A DNA stretch of 12,611 nucleotides from Pseudomonadota bacterium. Lineage in GTDB: Bacteria > Pseudomonadota > Gammaproteobacteria > Burkholderiales > Burkholderiaceae. The stretch spans positions 1-12,611 of the forward strand of contig JAJYBQ010000043.1 in NCBI GenBank assembly GCA_021778935.1. Direction: 5' to 3'. Numbering within the stretch: position 1 is the first letter of the stretch; every line of letters starts with the position of its first letter. This document shows, piece by piece, positions 1 through 7,389 of this stretch. Position numbers and translations under genes: made by a program. Below the pieces are notes generated by a model that worked only from the letters and a program-made list of their open reading frames with translations, had not been told where the DNA came from and searched no databases.

Positions 1-72
1 CAGACTCGCGCACGCCGCGAGCACCAACGCCGCGGCGGCAGCCGAACTTCGCGACCGCAATGATCCCGACAT
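1..72 (-). CDS. lolB: Outer-membrane lipoprotein LolB, N-terminus only (probable)
   Basis: Only the first 24 codons lie in the window; the gene runs off the left edge. The ATG (70-72) shares its A with the TGA stop of the TPR gene (72-74), a TGATG overlap that implies translational coupling. The peptide has an Arg-containing n-region, an Ala/Leu-rich core and a lipobox L-A-A-C with Cys21 as the probable lipidation site, so it starts a lipoprotein. LolB accepts lipoproteins from LolA and inserts them into the outer membrane. The name rests on synteny, because lolB commonly follows a TPR lipoprotein gene in beta- and gammaproteobacteria. The lipoprotein start is seen directly; the LolB identity is inferred, since no LolB domain sequence is visible. 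Confidence 0.6.
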   Translation of the reverse strand, partial: MSGSLRSRSSAAAAALVLAACASL

Positions 73-1988
73 CAGGGCTTGATATGCAGCCGCCGCAGGG
101 TTTCCTGCAGCGTACCGCTGTCGCTTTCGGTATTCCGGCGCTGCGCCTGCAGGAGCAGCGCCCGGGCGGCCTGGTGGTCGCCCAGCGTCCATAGCACCTC
201 CCCGAGATGCGCGGCGACGTCCGGATCCTCCTTGAGGCGATATGCCCGTAGCAGGGTCTCGCGCGCTGCTTGCAGATTCCCTTGGCGGTACTGCAGCCAG
301 CCCTTGGAGTCGACGATGAATCCGTCATCCGGCGCCAGTGCGAGCGCGCGGTCGATCAGCCTAGCGGCCTCGTGCAACCGCATGTTCCGGTCCGCGAACG
401 TATAGCCGAGGGCGTTGTAGGCGTGTGCGTAGTCCGGGTGCAGGGCCATGAGGCGACGCAGGAGCTTCTCCATCACGTCCACCCGGTTGATCTGTTCGGC
501 GGCCATGGCGGCGCCGTACATCAGGTCGGGGTCGCCCGGATACTGCTTCAGGGCCTGTTGCAACAGCCGGTACGCGCTCAGGTCGTGATGCGCGTCGCGC
601 AGCAACTCGGCCCGGGCAAGGAGGTGCTGTACTTGGTCCGCGGGGGTGGGCGCCGCGATCGCATCCAGTTTGCGCGTCGCTTCGGCAATGCGCCCCATTC
701 GTCCGAGGACGAGCGCTTCGCTCACCGACGCGACGGCGCGCTGTTTTGCGCCCCGTACCTTGTGCAGCCAGGAGAGTGCCTCGCCATACCGCCGTTCGCC
801 TTCGGCGACTTGCGACATGTCGGTGTACAGGAGATCCGTGTTGCGCCCCGTACCGGACGGACCGGCCGCTGCAAGGTACTGGTGGAAATATTTCCGCGCT
901 GCCCCGTAGCGCTCCGCTTCGAGCGCCAGCGCGCCGAGCGCGAACAGCGGTTCCGGGTTCTGCGGATCCATGCGCGCCAGTTCCGTGAACTGCGCACGCG
1001 CCTCCTCCAGTCGTCCTTCTCCCAGGAGCAGGCGCGCATACGCCTCACGGACCCGCGTGGATTCGGGGTGCTTCACGAGGAAGTCCGAAAGCGTGGCGAT
1101 CGCTTGGCTACGGCCGTCGTCGGCGCCGTCAGGCCGGCTGTCGCCGCCTGGCGACGCGCCGCTCTCCAGCCACATCCGCGCGACCAGGATCGTTGCCAGC
1201 GCAGAGTTCGGTCGCAAGGCCAGTGCCGCCTGGGCGTGTTCCTGGGTGGCGACGCGGTCGCCTGCAGCGCGCGCCGCGCGCGCCGCGACGAGCTGCGCCG
1301 GGAAACCCCGAATCGGGTCATGGTAATAGGGTTGCGCGAGTCCATCGAGCAGGGTGAGCCCGCGTTTGCGGTCCGGCGCATGTGCCAGCACGGTCTGCAA
1401 CTGGTCCAGGAAGGCGACCGGATCGGGGGTCTGGGCGAGATCCTCCTCCAGGTATGGCCGCACGGTCTGGTACCGTCCGGTGGCCAGCAGCAAGGACACG
1501 TACGCTTGGCGCGCCGCCAGGTCACGCGGCGCAAGGCTATGCCATAAGGCCGCACCTTGCAGGGCTCGTTCCGCATCCCGCGCGTCGACCGCGATTTCGG
1601 TCGCCCGCCGCGCAAGTCGAGGATCCCGGGTGTCGCGTGCCGACCGCATCATCGCCGCGAACGCCGCTTCCGGTTCACCCCGTTGCGCAGCAATTTCCGC
1701 GAAGATCAGTCGGTAGAGCAGGCCGCTGGTCATGGTGACGTTCGGCGGAGCACCGGGAGCGGCGCTTGCCGGCGCCGCCGCCGACCCCTTGGCGTAATGC
1801 GGCATGCCGGAGTCCGGCGCGAACGGTTGATGTGAGATGGAACGCGTCGTCGCACATCCCCCCAGAATCAGCGAAGCAGAAAACAGTGCCAGGGTACCGG
1901 ACGCCAATTTGCCGGAACGCCGGGAGGGGTTGCGCGGAACAAGGAGCATTTCGAGGCCGGGAGGTTGGGAATTGCGATTGGACCTCAT
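72..1988 (-). CDS. TPR-repeat outer-membrane lipoprotein, LbcA-like
   Basis: A 638-residue protein with a lipoprotein signal: a long basic n-region, hydrophobic residues about 32-43 and the lipobox L-G-G-C with Cys45. The rest is helical and rich in tetratricopeptide repeats. Clear examples are around HPES..YARLLLGEGRLEEARAQF, then PEPLFALGALALEAERYGAARKYF, and near the C-terminus AYNALGYTF and DSKGWLQYRQGNLQAARE. The ATG at 1988 is supported by an AAAGGG ribosome-binding site 5 bases upstream. The architecture and the adjacent lolB match Pseudomonas LbcA (PA4667, beside lolB PA4668), the outer-membrane adaptor that brings the CtpA protease to peptidoglycan hydrolases. That role is inferred from architecture and position only; TPR lipoproteins have diverse partners. 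It is divergently transcribed from mutM. Confidence 0.88.
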   Translation of the reverse strand: MRSNRNSQPPGLEMLLVPRNPSRRSGKLASGTLALFSASLILGGCATTRSISHQPFAPDSGMPHYAKGSAAAPASAAPGAPPNVTMTSGLLYRLIFAEIAAQRGEPEAAFAAMMRSARDTRDPRLARRATEIAVDARDAERALQGAALWHSLAPRDLAARQAYVSLLLATGRYQTVRPYLEEDLAQTPDPVAFLDQLQTVLAHAPDRKRGLTLLDGLAQPYYHDPIRGFPAQLVAARAARAAGDRVATQEHAQAALALRPNSALATILVARMWLESGASPGGDSRPDGADDGRSQAIATLSDFLVKHPESTRVREAYARLLLGEGRLEEARAQFTELARMDPQNPEPLFALGALALEAERYGAARKYFHQYLAAAGPSGTGRNTDLLYTDMSQVAEGERRYGEALSWLHKVRGAKQRAVASVSEALVLGRMGRIAEATRKLDAIAAPTPADQVQHLLARAELLRDAHHDLSAYRLLQQALKQYPGDPDLMYGAAMAAEQINRVDVMEKLLRRLMALHPDYAHAYNALGYTFADRNMRLHEAARLIDRALALAPDDGFIVDSKGWLQYRQGNLQAARETLLRAYRLKEDPDVAAHLGEVLWTLGDHQAARALLLQAQRRNTESDSGTLQETLRRLHIKP

Positions 1989-2143
1989 AATATCCCTTTG
2001 CGTTCATGGAGCCTCGGAACACGCGTCGTGAGCGGGCCCGGGTTGCGTCGAGGCGCGGAGGTGTGCGGGGGGCCGGTACATGCTCCGCAGACGCATGGTC
2101 GGCGCGCGCAGCAGGCTCGTTACGGGGCTCCCCGGGATCGGTC
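1989..2143. other. Divergent intergenic spacer, TPR gene / mutM
   Basis: This 155-bp GC-rich spacer separates the divergent starts of the TPR lipoprotein gene and mutM, so promoters for both directions are expected here or just inside the genes. I found no convincing -35/-10 pair in either direction; the only TTGCGT-like hexamers lack a good -10 at 16-18 bp. The mutM frame stays open upstream to an ATG at 2006, but that stretch is Arg-rich and unlike any MutM N-terminus, so I read it as non-coding. Confidence 0.5.
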
Positions 2144-2974
2144 GTGCCGGAATTGCCAGAGGTCGAAGTCACTGCGCGGGAATTGGCCCGGCGGTTCACG
2201 GGGAGCCGTGTGCGTGCGCTACGGATTTTCCACCGTGGCTTCCGGCTGCCGGTCTCGGCGGCTTTGCCCGCGGCTGTACTGGGGCAGCCGGTCGACGGCG
2301 TCGGGCGGCGGGGGAAATATCTTCTTTGGCACTTCCCGAATGGCGTGCTTCTTTCCCACCTCGGCATGTCCGGCGCGTGGCGCATCCACGAGCCGGAATC
2401 GGCTCCGTCGCGCCGCCCGCATGATCATGTGGAAATCGAGTGCGCCGACGCGCTGGCCCGGCTGAATGATCCGCGGCGCTTTGGTGTGGTGCTCTGGCAT
2501 CCCCGGACCGAGGGAGACATTGCCACCCATCCTCTGCTCGCCACCCTGGGAATCGAGCCGTTCGATCCGCGCTTCGACGCCGATTGGCTGGTCCGGCATA
2601 CCCGGAACCAGCGCAGCGCGATCAAGTCGGTTCTGCTCGCGGGCCGCGTCGTCGTCGGGGTCGGAAACATCTACGCTTCCGAAACCCTGTTCGAAGCGGG
2701 GATCCATCCGGCAACCCCGGCCGGGCGCATCACGCGGCGGCGATACGTCCGGTTGGTCGATGCCGTGCGGACCGTGCTCGCCCAGGCCATCGCCGCGGGC
2801 GGGTCGACTTTGCGCGATTTTTCCGGAGCCGACGGCGCGCAGGGGCACTACACGAATGCCGCGCGGGTGTACGGCCGCGGTGGCCAGCCCTGCTTGCGTT
2901 GCGGAACGCAGATCCGGCGAATCGTGCAGACACAGCGGGCAACGTACTTCTGTCCGACGTGTCAGAAGTCCTGA
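2144..2974 (+). CDS. mutM: Formamidopyrimidine-DNA glycosylase (Fpg/MutM)
   Basis: This bifunctional glycosylase/AP lyase removes 8-oxoguanine and formamidopyrimidines opposite C. The start is fixed at a GTG (2144) because the enzyme needs Pro as its N-terminal nucleophile: the protein begins (M)-PELPEVEV, giving Pro2 and Glu3. It has 276 residues (E. coli 269). Further signatures are Lys58 in RRGKYLL, the HLGMSG block, NDPRRFG, the helix-two-turn-helix VGVGNIYASETLF, GGSTLRDF, and a C-terminal zinc finger C-X2-C-X16-C-X2-C ending in CPTC. A modest GGGA (2134-2137) lies 6 bases before the GTG. All key residues are present. It is first in a tight plus-strand operon with the dynamin-like GTPase and mutY, so the GO repair pair is probably co-transcribed. 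Confidence 0.97.
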   Translation: MPELPEVEVTARELARRFTGSRVRALRIFHRGFRLPVSAALPAAVLGQPVDGVGRRGKYLLWHFPNGVLLSHLGMSGAWRIHEPESAPSRRPHDHVEIECADALARLNDPRRFGVVLWHPRTEGDIATHPLLATLGIEPFDPRFDADWLVRHTRNQRSAIKSVLLAGRVVVGVGNIYASETLFEAGIHPATPAGRITRRRYVRLVDAVRTVLAQAIAAGGSTLRDFSGADGAQGHYTNAARVYGRGGQPCLRCGTQIRRIVQTQRATYFCPTCQKS

Positions 2975-2984
2975 AAGAGTGTTA

Positions 2985-5096
2985 GTGTCCACAGCATTCG
3001 ACCGCACCCGGAACCCGCTCCGTTTCTCGAGCATGCCGCAATTTCCCGACGTATCGGATGCCATGGCAGAAGACTCTTCAGAACCGTCTGAATTGCTGGC
3101 TGGCGTTGCGCGTTTCGGTGCCTGGCGCGACAACCTCGCCGCCTCGATCGACCGGCTTCGGCGCTGGCTGGAAGCCGAGGATCTCTTCGATCCGGAGACG
3201 GCGCGGCGTTTGCGCCACGCCCAGGACCGGCTGGTCGGAGACCGTTTCGTGGTCGCCTTTGTCGCGGAGTTTTCGCGCGGCAAGTCAGAACTGATCAACG
3301 CGATGTTTTTCGCGGACTACGGCCAGCGCGTCCTCCCGTCGGCTGCCGGCCGGACGACCATGTGTCCGACCGAAATCCTGTACGACGAAGCGATTCCGCC
3401 CTGCATTCGCACGCTGCCGATCGAGACGCGCGCGCGCGGCGGCAGCGCGTCCGACCTCAAGCGTTCGCCCGGCGCGTGGCAGATTTTCCCGCTCGACGTC
3501 GAATCGGTGGAGGGAATGCACGAGGCGTTCCGACTCGTTGCCCAGACCATGCGGGTGCCGGCGGAGGAGGCGCGTGTCTACGGTCTGTACGACCCCGAGG
3601 ATCCGGAACAGTCCGCGATGCTGGGCGATGACGGAACGATCGAGATTTCGCGCTGGCGCCACGCCGTGATCAACTTCCCGCACCCGCTGTTGCGAAGCGG
3701 GCTCGTCATCATCGACACTCCCGGCCTCAACGCCATTGGCACAGAACCGGAACTGACACTCTCGCTCGTGCCCAGCGCGCATGCCGTGCTCTTCGTGTTG
3801 GCCGCCGATGCGGGAGTCACCCGCAGCGACCTGGCGATCTGGAAGCGCGTCGTCGGCGACGAACCCGACAATGGCAACCACCTCGTCGTGCTCAACAAGA
3901 TCGACGGACTTTGGGATCCCCTCAAGACTGCCAGGGAAACCGAAGCCGAGGTCGCGAGGCAGGTCGACAGCGTCGCGGCCACGCTGCACGTCGATGCGTC
4001 GCGGGTGTTCCCGGTTTCGGCACAGAAGGGCCTGTTTGCAAAAGTGGCCTTTGACGGCGACCTGCTGCAACGCAGCCGCATGCCCGAGTTGGAGGCCGCG
4101 CTCGCTGCGCTGCTGGCTCCCGCGCGGCGGGAACTGCTGCAATGGCACACCATCGCGACGATCGAACGCATCATCGGCGACGCTCGGCGCATATTGACGG
4201 CCCGCGAACGCGGTCTGGTCGAGCAGCTCTACGAGCTTCGCACCCTGCAGGGGAAGAACCAGAGCGCAATCGAGCGTCTGTTGCTGCGTGCCCAGGCCGA
4301 GCAGCGGGAGTTCGAAGAAGCCATTCGCAAGACGCTTGCCGCGCGCTCCGTGCTCTGGCGGCTGGCGCAGGACGCGACCACCCAGTTGCGCAGCGATGCG
4401 GTGCACCGGCTGGCGCAGGACACCCAGGAACGAATGCGGAGCGCGCGGTTGAGCCACCAGTTGCAGGCGATCGCCCGTGGGCATTTCAACGACCTGCGCG
4501 TGCGGCTGCGTCAGGGCGGATCGGGATTGGTCGAGATCGAGCGCATGGTCTCGGGAGTCCAGCGCAGCTTTGCGGAACAGTTGGGCTGGAGCCTGCCGCC
4601 GCCGATGCAGTTTTCGCTGGATGCGTATGTTGCCGAAATCGACCGGCTCGAGGGAGCCTATGCGGGCCATTTCAAGCCGCTCGCGTTGTTCACGCGCGAG
4701 CAGCGTGCGTTCGTCGACTGGTTTTTCGAGACGGTGGTGCGCAAATCCTCGGGGATCGTTGCCGGCGCCGAGCGGGACGCCGACGCCTGGGTGCGGTCCC
4801 TGTTGCCACCGTTGGAAACCCAGGTCCGCGAGCAGCGTCAGCAGTTGAAGAATCGGATCCAGGCCGTGGAGCGGATCCGTGACGCCCAAGGATCCCTGGA
4901 CGAACAGATCGGATGCCTGGAGGAGTCTCTGCAAGACGTGCACCGCCAGCTCGACGCGCTGCGCCAGCACGCAGAGCGGATTCGTCCGTCGCGTCCGGAT
5001 TTTTCCGGCCGCGGAAGTTTCCCGCCGGAAATCGCGGCGCGCGCCACTGAGGCCACCGGCCCGGCGGCGCGGGCGCCCGAGCGCTTGCTGTCCTGA
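2985..5096 (+). CDS. Dynamin-like GTPase family protein
   Basis: A large P-loop GTPase of about 703 residues. G1 is AEFSRGKS (residues 94-101, Lys100), with Ala where the classical motif has the first Gly. A Thr-rich switch follows in GRTTMCPTE. G3 is DTPG (244-247) and G4 is NKID (304-307). Residues about 383-450 and 600-668 are long charged helical segments likely to form coiled coils, and the last ~35 residues look disordered. No convincing transmembrane helix is visible. The start is uncertain. I chose GTG 2985, 10 bases after the mutM stop, with AAAGAG five bases upstream; ATG 3033 (687 aa) and ATG 3063 (677 aa) are alternatives. All keep the helix before G1 (W47-L67). Dynamin-like proteins remodel membranes, and E. 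coli CrfC acts at replication forks. The role of this family beside mutM/mutY is not known to me. Confidence 0.9.
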   Translation: MSTAFDRTRNPLRFSSMPQFPDVSDAMAEDSSEPSELLAGVARFGAWRDNLAASIDRLRRWLEAEDLFDPETARRLRHAQDRLVGDRFVVAFVAEFSRGKSELINAMFFADYGQRVLPSAAGRTTMCPTEILYDEAIPPCIRTLPIETRARGGSASDLKRSPGAWQIFPLDVESVEGMHEAFRLVAQTMRVPAEEARVYGLYDPEDPEQSAMLGDDGTIEISRWRHAVINFPHPLLRSGLVIIDTPGLNAIGTEPELTLSLVPSAHAVLFVLAADAGVTRSDLAIWKRVVGDEPDNGNHLVVLNKIDGLWDPLKTARETEAEVARQVDSVAATLHVDASRVFPVSAQKGLFAKVAFDGDLLQRSRMPELEAALAALLAPARRELLQWHTIATIERIIGDARRILTARERGLVEQLYELRTLQGKNQSAIERLLLRAQAEQREFEEAIRKTLAARSVLWRLAQDATTQLRSDAVHRLAQDTQERMRSARLSHQLQAIARGHFNDLRVRLRQGGSGLVEIERMVSGVQRSFAEQLGWSLPPPMQFSLDAYVAEIDRLEGAYAGHFKPLALFTREQRAFVDWFFETVVRKSSGIVAGAERDADAWVRSLLPPLETQVREQRQQLKNRIQAVERIRDAQGSLDEQIGCLEESLQDVHRQLDALRQHAERIRPSRPDFSGRGSFPPEIAARATEATGPAARAPERLLS

Positions 5097-5108
5097 GTCG
5101 AAGAGTCC

Positions 5109-6185
5109 TTGGAGCCCACGACGGAATTCGCCCGTGCGCTGCTGCGCTGGCAGCGCACGCATGGGCGCAAGGATCTGCCTTGGCAGGGAACGCGTGACCC
5201 CTATCAGGTCTGGCTGAGCGAGATCATGCTGCAGCAGACGCGGGTCGCGACGGTGCGTTCCTATTACCCGCGTTTTCTCGACCGATTTCCCGATGTGGTT
5301 GCCCTGGCCGCAGCCCCGGTCGAATCCGTACTGCAGGCCTGGGCCGGACTGGGCTATTACGCGCGGGCGCGTCTCGCCCATGCCTGCGCGAACGCCGTCG
5401 CAAACCAACATTGCGGGCAGTTTCCATCCGCGGCGGCGGAGTTGGTGCGGTTGCCTGGGATCGGGCGGTCCACGGCGGCGGCGATCGCGGCATTTTGCTT
5501 TGATGAGCGGGCGGCGATCCTGGATGCAAATGTACGGCGGGTGCTGGCGCGCCGACACGCGATCGACGGTGACCCGGCGCAGCGTGCCGTCGCGGAATCG
5601 TTGTGGGCGATTGCGGAATCGCTGTTGCCCGGTCGCCGCGACATGCCGCGCTATACCCAGGCGATCATGGATCTGGGCGCCGGCATCTGTACGGCCCGGG
5701 AGCCGCAGTGCGGCACCTGCCCGGTGCAGGACGGCTGCCGTGCGTACCGGATGCGGCGTGTCCAGGACTTCCCGACACGCCGCAAGGCGGCGCCGCGGCC
5801 GGTCCGGTCGGCCCATTTCCTCGTCGCCTTGCGGGGGCCGCAAGTTCTGGTCGAGCAGCGTGCGGCCAACGGAATCTGGGGTGGTCTGCTCAGCCTGCCG
5901 GAATACCCGGAGGTCCGCGCATTGCAGCACCATGCCCGGTTATTGGGCGCCCTGTCGCCGCCGACGCCGCTTGCGTCGCGGCGCCACGCCTTCACGCATT
6001 TCACCCTGGCGTTCACGCCCCACGTTGCCCGGCTCGGCCCGGATCCGCCCCGCGCAAGGGTTGACGGCGCGTTGCGCTGGCTTGCCCTCGGCGAGATCGA
6101 GGGCGCAGCCCTGCCGGCCCCGGTTCTGGCGCTGCTGCGCGATGTCCGGAACGATGCCGCGGCCGCCTCGTCAGGGTTTCCCTGA
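5109..6185 (+). CDS. mutY: Adenine DNA glycosylase MutY
   Basis: MutY removes adenine mispaired with 8-oxoguanine and so complements MutM. The protein has 358 residues (E. coli 350). Visible features are catalytic Glu38 in SEIMLQQTRV, the helix-hairpin-helix LPGIGRST (115-122), catalytic Asp139 in ILDANV, and an iron-sulfur ligand set C194-X6-C201-X2-C204-X5-C210. The C-terminal NUDIX-like 8-oxoG recognition domain is intact (ANGIWGGLLSLPE), with FTH (295-297) in place of the FSH loop. The start is a TTG at 5109: the in-frame stop of the GTPase gene (5094-5096) lies just upstream and no ATG/GTG occurs between. An AAGAG sits only 3 bases before it, so initiation may be weak. It is third in the operon, and its last 15 bases overlap rapZ tail to tail. 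Confidence 0.97.
   Translation: MEPTTEFARALLRWQRTHGRKDLPWQGTRDPYQVWLSEIMLQQTRVATVRSYYPRFLDRFPDVVALAAAPVESVLQAWAGLGYYARARLAHACANAVANQHCGQFPSAAAELVRLPGIGRSTAAAIAAFCFDERAAILDANVRRVLARRHAIDGDPAQRAVAESLWAIAESLLPGRRDMPRYTQAIMDLGAGICTAREPQCGTCPVQDGCRAYRMRRVQDFPTRRKAAPRPVRSAHFLVALRGPQVLVEQRAANGIWGGLLSLPEYPEVRALQHHARLLGALSPPTPLASRRHAFTHFTLAFTPHVARLGPDPPRARVDGALRWLALGEIEGAALPAPVLALLRDVRNDAAAASSGFP
6171..6185. repeat. Inverted repeat spanning both stop codons of mutY and rapZ
   Basis: The sequence is TCAGGG-TTT-CCCTGA: perfect 6-bp arms around a 3-base loop. The right end is the mutY TGA (6183-6185); the left end is the complement of the rapZ TGA (6171-6173). The convergent genes therefore overlap by exactly this palindrome and have almost identical last codons. 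Neither strand shows a T-run after the stem, so it is not a classical intrinsic terminator. Confidence 0.8.
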
Positions 6186-7049
6186 ACGCGGAAGGTTGCG
6201 GTGGCGTGCCAGAACCACGTTGCCCTGTCCGGCGAATCGCGCGGCCAGACGTTCCACCACGTACGGCGAGCGATGTTGGCCGCCCGTGCAGCCGATACCC
6301 ACCGTCAGGTACTGCCGGTTGTCCTCGACATAACTGGGTAGCCATTTTTCAAGAAACCGGGCGATGTCGTCGATCATTTCGTTGACGAGCGGCGTGCGTG
6401 CCAGGAAATCGGCCACGGGCGGGTCGAGTCCGGTCAACGCCCGCAGCCCGGGCTCGTAGTGGGGGTTGGGAAGATTACGTACATCGAACACGAGGTCGGC
6501 TGCCACCGGGACCCCGTTCTTGAACGCGAACGACTCGAACGCCAGCATCAGTCCGCCGCGATCGAGATCCACGAACGACCGGACCCAGTGGCGCAAGGTG
6601 CTCGCGCTGAGGTCGCTGGTGTCGATTTCGTGGGCCAGTGCATGCAGGGGCGCAAGCACTTCGCGCTCCCGCTCGATCGACTCTTCCAGCGTCGGCTCCC
6701 GGTCCGGGCCGGCATCGCCGCCGCGCAGGGAAAGCGGGTGGCGCCGGCGCGTCTCGGAAAACCGCTGCACCAACGCCTCCGTGGAGGCGGTCAGGAAAAG
6801 AACCCGCACGTCATGGCCCGCCGCGCGCTGTCGGTCCAGCACGGCCGGAAGCCCTTCCAGAGAGAGTGCCGTGCGGGCGTCGATCGAGACGGCCAGATTC
6901 GCGTAGCCCGCGTCGGAAAGCAGCGCACACACCTGGTCGAGCATTGGCGCCGGGAGGTTGTCGACACAGTAATAGCCGATATCCTCCAGCAGTCGGATCG
7001 CCACCGACTTTCCGGAACCCGACATCCCCGAGATCAGCACGAGGCGCAT
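6171..7049 (-). CDS. rapZ: RNase adapter / nucleotide-binding protein RapZ (YvcJ family)
   Basis: A 292-residue P-loop protein (E. coli 284). It starts MRLVLISGMSGSGKS with a Walker A, followed by the family block EDIGYYCVDNLPAP, then ESFAFKNGVP, FDVRNLPNPHYEPGLR and TGLDPPV. The conserved C-terminal half has YLTVGIGCTGGQHRS. In E. coli RapZ delivers the sRNA GlmZ to RNase E and responds to glucosamine-6-phosphate; whether that circuit exists in this organism cannot be told from the window. I chose ATG 7049 because GGTGGG lies 4 bases upstream and homologues begin at this point; GTG 7058 would add three residues. It is the last gene of the rpoN-hpf-hprK cluster and is separated from hprK by the PsiF-like gene, 43 bases before this start. 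Confidence 0.96.
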   Translation of the reverse strand: MRLVLISGMSGSGKSVAIRLLEDIGYYCVDNLPAPMLDQVCALLSDAGYANLAVSIDARTALSLEGLPAVLDRQRAAGHDVRVLFLTASTEALVQRFSETRRRHPLSLRGGDAGPDREPTLEESIEREREVLAPLHALAHEIDTSDLSASTLRHWVRSFVDLDRGGLMLAFESFAFKNGVPVAADLVFDVRNLPNPHYEPGLRALTGLDPPVADFLARTPLVNEMIDDIARFLEKWLPSYVEDNRQYLTVGIGCTGGQHRSPYVVERLAARFAGQGNVVLARHRNLPRSGKP

Positions 7050-7092
7050 TCCACCCACCGAATTCGAATGAACCTCGCGCCATTATCGACCA

Positions 7093-7353
7093 TCATGCGG
7101 CCGGACCGCCATCCGCCCTGGTGCCCGCCTCCGTTCGTACCCGCTTCGCCCGCTTGGCTGCGGAGATGCACGTGGAGATGAATTTCCGGCGGACCGGCCC
7201 GTGCAGCCCCTTCGCATGGGCCTGCTTGCTGCATTGTCCGAGTAGCGACGTGCGGTGGCGATGTCGTTTCACGGCGTGGTCAGGACCTGCGCTGCCGGCT
7301 GCGAAGCCCGCGATGGGCAATACCAGCAGGGCGGCTGTCAGGATTTTTTTCAT
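7093..7353 (-). CDS. Small secreted protein with a PsiF-type repeat
   Basis: An 86-residue protein. It begins MKKILTAALLVLPIAGFAAG, a typical Sec signal peptide with cleavage probably near residues 19-21. The mature part carries one repeat of the PsiF pattern, C-x-x-x-A-x-x-x-x-L-x-G-x-x-R-x-x-F-x-x-x-C, followed by a basic Lys/Arg tail and Ala/Gly-rich end. The two Cys could form a disulfide. E. coli PsiF, named as phosphate-starvation inducible, has two such repeats and no established biochemical function. The frame stays open upstream to 7425, but ATG 7353 is favoured by the signal peptide and a strong AAGGAG site. It lies between hprK and rapZ, with 151 bp upstream that could hold its own promoter. 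The PsiF assignment is from motif recognition and is moderately sure. Confidence 0.75.
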   Translation of the reverse strand: MKKILTAALLVLPIAGFAAGSAGPDHAVKRHRHRTSLLGQCSKQAHAKGLHGPVRRKFISTCISAAKRAKRVRTEAGTRADGGPAA

Positions 7354-7361
7354 GATGCCTT

Positions 7362-7367
7362 CTCCTT
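7362..7367 (-). promoter_or_regulatory. Ribosome-binding site deciding the PsiF-like gene start
   Basis: On the minus strand this reads AAGGAG, a near-perfect Shine-Dalgarno sequence, 8 bases before the ATG at 7351-7353. It is the strongest such site I noticed in the window. It selects the internal ATG over the start at 7425 of the same frame and suggests the small gene is translated efficiently. Confidence 0.75.
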
Positions 7368-7389
7368 TTCGGAAGTCGTTGCAAGGACA

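Noticed and set aside
270..1547. 425-codon plus-strand frame opposite the TPR lipoprotein gene
   Set aside because: Antisense shadow without a domain or ribosome-binding site; the minus-strand gene has a signal peptide and TPRs.
2006..2143. 46-codon N-terminal extension of mutM from ATG 2006
   Set aside because: MutM needs Pro directly after the initiator Met; an extension would bury the catalytic Pro, and the extra residues resemble no MutM.
4674..4694. PLALF in the GTPase, resembling the beta-clamp-binding pentapeptide QL[SD]LF seen in CrfC
   Set aside because: The key Gln is missing and the site is deep in the protein, not at the N-terminus; only three of five positions match.
3285..5933. 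882-codon open frame on the minus strand opposite the GTPase and mutY genes
   Set aside because: It is exactly antisense to two genes with clear motifs, has no recognisable domain and is Arg/Gln-rich. Long antisense frames are expected in GC-rich DNA with strong third-position bias.
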